This document shows positions 60,297-64,000 of a stretch of 64,000 bases of DNA, in pieces. Within the stretch, counting starts at the first letter, position 1. The number at the start of each line of letters is the position of its first letter. The notes under the pieces were generated by a model. That model was not told where the DNA came from. It saw nothing but the letters and a program-made list of their open reading frames with translations, and ran no database searches. The DNA lies in assembly GCF_006494425.1 (NCBI RefSeq), contig NZ_VHIV01000011.1:40655-104654 (forward strand), written 5' to 3'. A program made the position numbers and the translations under genes. The DNA is from Bacillus dicomae. Its GTDB lineage: Bacteria; Bacillota; Bacilli; Bacillales; Bacillaceae_G.

Positions 60297-60325
60297 AGTT
60301 GCTCTCTTTGCAGGGCAACTTTTTT
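60297..60325 (+). terminator. Terminator of the ndoAI-ndoA operon
   Basis: AAGTTGCTC / GGGCAACTT followed by TTTTTTA. Confidence 0.85.
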
Positions 60326-60345
60326 TATTATAGAGGAGGTTACGG

Positions 60346-62520
60346 TTGTATATGGAAATGGTAGATAATCGACAAGCGTTAATGAAAATGTTAGTGAAGG
60401 AATTAGGCTTTACCGAAAAGCAAGTTCGTCATGTTATTCAATTAACAGAAGAAGGTAACACAGTTCCATTTATTGCTCGTTACCGAAAAGAATGGACAGG
60501 CTCTTTAGATGAAGTACAAATTCGTGCAATTTTAGAGAGATGGCAATATATGATGCAACTTGAAGATAGGAAAGAAGAGGTTCTTCGTCTTATTGATGAG
60601 AAGGGGAAACTGACAGGAGAATTACGTCAGCAAATTGCGAAAGCTACAAAGTTGCAAGAAGTAGAAGATTTATATCGTCCATATAAAGAGAAAAGAAGAA
60701 CAAAAGCAACGATTGCGAAAGAAAAAGGATTAGAGCCATTGGCTGAATGGTTATTGTTATATACGAAAGAAGATCCGAATCAGAAGGCAATGGATTTTAT
60801 TGATGCCGAGAAAGAAGTACAGTCTGCGGAAGAAGCATTACAAGGTGCCCAAGACATTATTGCAGAGATCGTTTCAGATGAAGCAGCGTATCGTAGTTGG
60901 ATTCGGAATGTTACTTTTAGAAAAGGTGTTATGTCTTCGTCCGTGAAAGATGAAGAGAAAGATGAAAAGAATATATATGAAATGTATTATAGTTATGAAG
61001 AACCGTTGCATAAAGTAGTACCGCATCGTGTATTAGCAATGAACCGTGGCGAGAAAGAAGATATATTGAGAATTTCTGTCGTTCCGCCAGTAGATGAGAT
61101 AGTAACTTTCCTATATAAGAAAGTAATTCTTGATAATGATTCAAAGAGTGCTCAGTATGTAAAGTTAGCGATTGAGGATGGTTATAAACGATTAATTCAA
61201 TCTTCTATTGAAAGGGAGATTCGAAAAGAATTAACAGAAACAGCTGAGGAACAAGCGATACATATTTTCTCTGAGAACTTACGTAATTTGTTATTACAAC
61301 CTCCAATGAAAGGAAAGGTTGTGTTAGCCGTAGACCCTGCATATAGAACTGGGTGTAAATTAGCTATTGTAGACGATACGGGGAAAGTTCTATATATTGA
61401 TGTTATTTATCCGCATCCACCAGTGCGCAAATATGAAGATGCAAAAACGAAAGTTCTTTCTATTATAGATAAATATCAAGTTGAAATGATTGCGATTGGG
61501 AATGGTACAGCTTCTAGAGAATCGGAAGAATTTATAGTTGATGTATTACAAAATGTGAAACGAGAAGTCTTCTATATTATTGTGAACGAAGCCGGCGCTA
61601 GTGTATATTCGGCTTCTGATTTAGCCCGTGAGGAATTCCCGGATTTACAGGTTGAAGAAAGAAGTGCTGTTTCTATTGGAAGACGTCTGCAAGATCCACT
61701 TGCTGAACTTGTAAAGATTGATCCTAAATCAGTTGGGGTTGGACAATATCAACATGATGTATCTCAAAAGAGATTGAATGAATCATTAACGTTTGTAGTA
61801 GAGACGGCAGTTAACCAAGTTGGTGTGAATGTAAATACAGCTTCAGTTGCGTTATTACAATATGTTTCGGGTTTATCGAAGACTGTTGCGAAAAATATTG
61901 TAGCAAAGCGTGAAGAAGAAGGGAAATTTACAAAACGAACAGACTTAAAGAAAATACCGCGTTTAGGTGCGAAGACATATGAACAATGCGTAGGTTTCTT
62001 GCGTATATTAGAAGGGGCAAATCCGTTAGACCGTACAGGTATTCATCCAGAACAATATAAAAATGTTGAATTGTTATTGAAGAGTCTAGGATTATCAAAA
62101 GATGACGTAGGGCAACCGCAATTGCAAAAGAACTTAGAAAAAGTCGAGATTTCTAAGTTGTCGCAAGAAACAGGAGTTGGGGAGCCAACGTTAGTTGATA
62201 TTATAGATGCACTCATTAGTCCAGAGCGAGACATGAGGGATGAGTTGCCTAAACCGCTTCTGAAAAAAAGTATTTTGAAATTAGAAGATTTAAAACGTGG
62301 TATGGAACTAGAAGGAACAGTTCGTAACGTTGTTGATTTCGGTGCTTTTGTTGATGTAGGTGTGAAACAAGATGGTTTAGTGCATATTTCTAAACTAAGC
62401 AAACAATACGTGAAGCATCCGTTAGATGTTGTATCTGTCGGACAAATCGTCAAAGTATGGGTAGATGATATTGATACGAAAAAAGGTCGCGTTGCATTAT
62501 CTATGTTGCCAATTGAATAG
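60346..62520 (+). CDS. tex: Tex-family S1 RNA-binding protein
   Basis: A 724-residue protein of the Tex/Spt6-like family: N-terminal helical Tex domain (TVPFIARYRKEWTGSLDEVQ), a YqgF/RuvC-like domain (VVLAVDPAYRTGCKLAIVDD), a helix-hairpin-helix (YVSGLSKTVAKNIVAKREEE) and a C-terminal S1 domain (LEGTVRNVVDFGAFVDVGVK). Implicated in transcription and RNA handling. TTG 60346 lies behind AGGAGG at 6 bp; the ATG at 60352 is an alternative. Matches ydcI position in B. subtilis. Confidence 0.93.
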   Translation: MYMEMVDNRQALMKMLVKELGFTEKQVRHVIQLTEEGNTVPFIARYRKEWTGSLDEVQIRAILERWQYMMQLEDRKEEVLRLIDEKGKLTGELRQQIAKATKLQEVEDLYRPYKEKRRTKATIAKEKGLEPLAEWLLLYTKEDPNQKAMDFIDAEKEVQSAEEALQGAQDIIAEIVSDEAAYRSWIRNVTFRKGVMSSSVKDEEKDEKNIYEMYYSYEEPLHKVVPHRVLAMNRGEKEDILRISVVPPVDEIVTFLYKKVILDNDSKSAQYVKLAIEDGYKRLIQSSIEREIRKELTETAEEQAIHIFSENLRNLLLQPPMKGKVVLAVDPAYRTGCKLAIVDDTGKVLYIDVIYPHPPVRKYEDAKTKVLSIIDKYQVEMIAIGNGTASRESEEFIVDVLQNVKREVFYIIVNEAGASVYSASDLAREEFPDLQVEERSAVSIGRRLQDPLAELVKIDPKSVGVGQYQHDVSQKRLNESLTFVVETAVNQVGVNVNTASVALLQYVSGLSKTVAKNIVAKREEEGKFTKRTDLKKIPRLGAKTYEQCVGFLRILEGANPLDRTGIHPEQYKNVELLLKSLGLSKDDVGQPQLQKNLEKVEISKLSQETGVGEPTLVDIIDALISPERDMRDELPKPLLKKSILKLEDLKRGMELEGTVRNVVDFGAFVDVGVKQDGLVHISKLSKQYVKHPLDVVSVGQIVKVWVDDIDTKKGRVALSMLPIE

Positions 62521-62529
62521 TAAAAGAAG

Positions 62530-62555
62530 AGAGCAGATGAAACTGCTCTTTTTTT
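62530..62555. terminator. Terminator between tex and cmpA
   Basis: AGAGCAG / CTGCTCT with TTTTTTT on the plus strand. Confidence 0.8.
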
Positions 62556-62577
62556 ATAGGATAAAATGTGTAATGGA

Positions 62578-62694
62578 TTAGGAACTTTGATGTATTTTGC
62601 TATAATAAAACCAGCATTCATTTAATAATTTAATTTGATACCGGTTTTTTTCAAAATATGCGCGTTGCATTTGTTTTTTGAGCCATGTAGGCAT
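62578..62694 (-). CDS. cmpA: Cortex morphogenetic protein CmpA
   Basis: A 38-residue protein: MPTWLKKQMQRAYFEKNRYQ, then IKLLNECWFYYSKIHQSS. It matches the B. subtilis sporulation protein CmpA, which holds back cortex assembly until the spore coat base is properly made by targeting SpoIVA for degradation through ClpXP. AAGGAGGGAT precedes the ATG. It lies between tex and sprT on the opposite strand. Recognition is from memory, but the match over the full length is strong. Confidence 0.88.
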   Translation of the reverse strand: MPTWLKKQMQRAYFEKNRYQIKLLNECWFYYSKIHQSS

Positions 62695-62889
62695 AGGAAT
62701 CCCTCCTTGTTTAATCCTACTCTCATAAATGCAAGGTACTATTGATGAGAGGTTGGTGAGTGGATTTCTATTTTTGCTATGTTTTTAGAAACCACGCTTC
62801 TTGAATGAGGATGGGTATATGTACTATTTAATATATGTATAAGAGAGGAGAAAAGTGTAAAAATATTTTTTTGTTTAGGAGGAATGAGG

Positions 62890-63348
62890 ATGGATGAGCA
62901 AGAAATACAAGGGCTAGTGGAGGAAGTATCGCTACAATACTTCGGAATGCCGTTTTTGCATAAGGCAATGTTTAATAGTAGGTTGCGTACAACTGGTGGA
63001 CGTTATCTATTGAATACACACAATATTGAACTGAATTATCGATATTACGAAATGTATGGGAAAGAAGAATTAGTTGGGATCGTTAAACATGAACTTTGTC
63101 ATTATCACTTACATATTACAGGGAGAGGCTATAAGCATCGGGATAAGGATTTTCGTGAATTATTAAAGGCAGTTGATGCACCGCGCTTTTGTAAACGAAT
63201 GATGAATGAAGGGAAGGGAAAAAAGGTTTATATGTATGAATGTATGGAATGCTCGCTTCAATATGTAAGGAGGCGTCAAATAAATACAAAAAGATATGTT
63301 TGCGGAAAGTGTAAAGGGAAGCTAATCTTGATAAAGAAAACATCTTGA
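62890..63348 (+). CDS. SprT-like zinc metalloprotease-type protein
   Basis: A 152-residue protein with the metal site HELCHYHLH (residues about 60-70), a third His in [13 protein letters not shown], and a C-terminal zinc ribbon (CMECSLQYV ... CGKCKGKL). This is the bacterial SprT family, equivalent to B. subtilis YdcK; function uncertain, the motif suggests protein or DNA-protein crosslink proteolysis. ATG 62890 has AGGAGG at 7 bp; the ATG at 62884 is too close. Its TGA stop lies inside the -35 of the tRNA promoter. Confidence 0.88.
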   Translation: MDEQEIQGLVEEVSLQYFGMPFLHKAMFNSRLRTTGGRYLLNTHNIELNYRYYEMYGKEELVGIVKHELCHYHLHITGRGYKHRDKDFRELLKAVDAPRFCKRMMNEGKGKKVYMYECMECSLQYVRRRQINTKRYVCGKCKGKLILIKKTS

Positions 63349-63373
63349 CAGTGAAAACGCAATCCAGTATATT
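63345..63373 (+). promoter_or_regulatory. tRNA cluster promoter 1
   Basis: TTGACA, 17 bp, TATATT, beginning inside the sprT stop codon. Confidence 0.75.
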
Positions 63374-63414
63374 ATAAACATGTCACGTTTGTACAAGGTA
63401 TGTGAAAAAACATC

Positions 63415-63443
63415 TTGACTTACGATGAGAAATTTTATAAGAT
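63415..63443 (+). promoter_or_regulatory. tRNA cluster promoter 2
   Basis: TTGACT, 17 bp, TAAGAT, 70 bp after promoter 1. Both -35 boxes are preceded by AAAACATC, suggesting duplication. Confidence 0.7.
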
Positions 63444-63461
63444 ACAAATTGTCTTCATTAT

Positions 63462-63536
63462 TCCGCAGTAGCTCAGTGGTAGAGCTATCGGCTGTTAACC
63501 GATCGGTCGTAGGTTCGAGTCCTACCTGCGGAGCCA
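63462..63536 (+). tRNA. tRNA-Asn(GTT)
   Basis: Acceptor TCCGCAG / CTGCGGA, anticodon loop CTGTTAA, T-loop GGTTCGAGTCC, encoded CCA. Confidence 0.95.
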
Positions 63537-63539
63537 TAC

Positions 63540-63630
63540 AGAGAAGTACCCAAGTGGCTCAAGGGGCTCCCCTGCTAAGGGAGTAGATCGCGAACGCGGT
63601 GCGAGGGTTCGAATCCCTTCTTCTCTGCCA
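63540..63630 (+). tRNA. tRNA-Ser(GCT)
   Basis: Acceptor AGAGAAG / CTTCTCT, anticodon loop CTGCTAA, long variable arm (GATCGCGAACGCGGTGC) as in type II tRNAs, encoded CCA. Confidence 0.95.
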
Positions 63631-63638
63631 TTCATATT

Positions 63639-63713
63639 GGCCCGTTGGTCAAGTGGTTAAGACACCGCCCTTTCACGGCGGTAACACGGGTTCGAATCCC
63701 GTACGGGTCACCA
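63639..63713 (+). tRNA. tRNA-Glu(TTC)
   Basis: Acceptor GGCCCGT / ACGGGTC, anticodon loop CTTTCAC, encoded CCA. Confidence 0.95.
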
Positions 63714-63717
63714 CTTC

Positions 63718-63793
63718 GGAGGATTAGCTCAGCTGGGAGAGCACCTGCCTTACAAGCAGGGGGTCGGCGGTTCGATCCCGTCATCCTCCACCA
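63718..63793 (+). tRNA. tRNA-Val(TAC)
   Basis: Acceptor GGAGGAT / ATCCTCC, anticodon loop CTTACAA, encoded CCA. Confidence 0.95.
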
Positions 63794-63838
63794 TAATATT
63801 ATATAAAAAGTAAAATGACATTAATTTAAAGATTAAAT

Positions 63839-63914
63839 GGTCCCGTGGTGTAGTGGTTAACATGCCTGCCTGTCACGCAGGAGATCGCCGGTTCGACCCC
63901 GGTCGGGACCGCCA
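63839..63914 (+). tRNA. tRNA-Asp(GTC)
   Basis: Acceptor GGTCCCG / CGGGACC, anticodon loop CTGTCAC, encoded CCA. Confidence 0.95.
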
Positions 63915-63918
63915 TTTT

Positions 63919-63948
63919 AACTTCTGCTAATTGGCAGTTGTTTTTTAT
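63919..63948 (+). terminator. Terminator of the tRNA cluster
   Basis: AACTtCTGC / GGCAGTT followed by GTTTTTTATT. Confidence 0.65.
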
Positions 63949-64000
63949 TGGTCATTATGGTACAATAACATTTGTCTTTGAAAAGAAGATAAGTATTTCG

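Noticed and set aside
62043-62621. 192-residue minus-strand frame at the end of tex
   Set aside because: Antisense to the S1 domain of tex; overlaps the real cmpA gene in another frame and has no start signal.
63462-63914. Possible rRNA operon next to the tRNA cluster
   Set aside because: No rRNA sequence is visible within the window; only five tRNAs and a terminator.

Overview
The window is a 64-kb chromosomal segment from a low-GC Gram-positive of the Bacillus cereus group (B. cereus / B. anthracis / B. thuringiensis type); the species within the group cannot be fixed from the sequence alone. The evidence is the AT-rich base composition with strong AGGAGG ribosome-binding sites, many intrinsic terminators, gene order shared with B. 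subtilis (yvgK-modA-modB-yvgN; murF-cshA; rhomboid-acpS-ydcC-alr-ndoAI-ndoA-tex-cmpA-sprT), two copies of a roughly 150-bp repeat resembling the bcr1 element of this group, and a perfect parS site, which fits an origin-proximal position.

Layout. 0-3.5 kb: partial YusW-like lipoprotein, AraC-type regulator, and a TetR regulator with a membrane ABC-2-type protein, linked by a pair of matching operators. 3.5-7.5 kb: two tandem OppA-type peptide-binding lipoproteins on the minus strand, the upstream one behind a SAM-I riboswitch. 7.5-13.2 kb: aldo/keto reductase YvgN, pyrroline-5-carboxylate reductase, glucose uptake protein GlcU, molybdate transport modAB with its YvgK-type regulator. 13.3-21 kb: LysR/EamA pair, PlsC, LacI regulator, PH-domain protein, YitT and YxeA proteins, interspersed with several operons of tiny hydrophobic or amphipathic peptides. 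21-27.6 kb: TatD nuclease, lipoprotein, DUF2334 protein, lytic transglycosylase-like protein, DUF4931 protein, and another tiny-peptide operon. 27.7-35 kb: ABC-F ATPase and a two-component/ABC module resembling lnrJKLMN. 35.7-41.4 kb: complete Opp/Dpp-type peptide transporter. 41.4-43.4 kb: HAD phosphatase and an array of five tandem tiny-peptide genes. 43.7-50 kb: tyrosine catabolism (hppD, FAH-like, hmgA), amino acid permease behind a perfect CodY box, MFS transporter. 50.3-63.4 kb: cell-wall and housekeeping genes (ddl, murF, cshA, uvsE, rhomboid, acpS, ydcC, alr, ndoAI/ndoA, tex, cmpA, sprT). 63.46-63.91 kb: tRNA cluster Asn-Ser-Glu-Val-Asp.

The most unusual feature is a dispersed family of peptides of about 25-37 residues, mostly too short for ordinary gene callers. 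At least five loci (13.4, 16.0, 17.1, 20.9 and 27.1 kb) plus the yxeA-like gene (19.97 kb) and a decayed divergent locus (20.5-20.7 kb) share one promoter design: an inverted repeat TNACA-N4-TGTAA, then a GTAA / TTCGATAG block over a poor -35, then a -10 hexamer always exactly 44 bp from the repeat. TNACA-N4-TGTAA is the box I recall for BceR-type response regulators that answer to antimicrobial peptides, so this looks like a cell-envelope-stress regulon made largely of unannotated peptides. The 149-bp-period array at 42.7-43.4 kb encodes the same peptide class. The regulator itself is not in the window, and the peptides' function is unknown.
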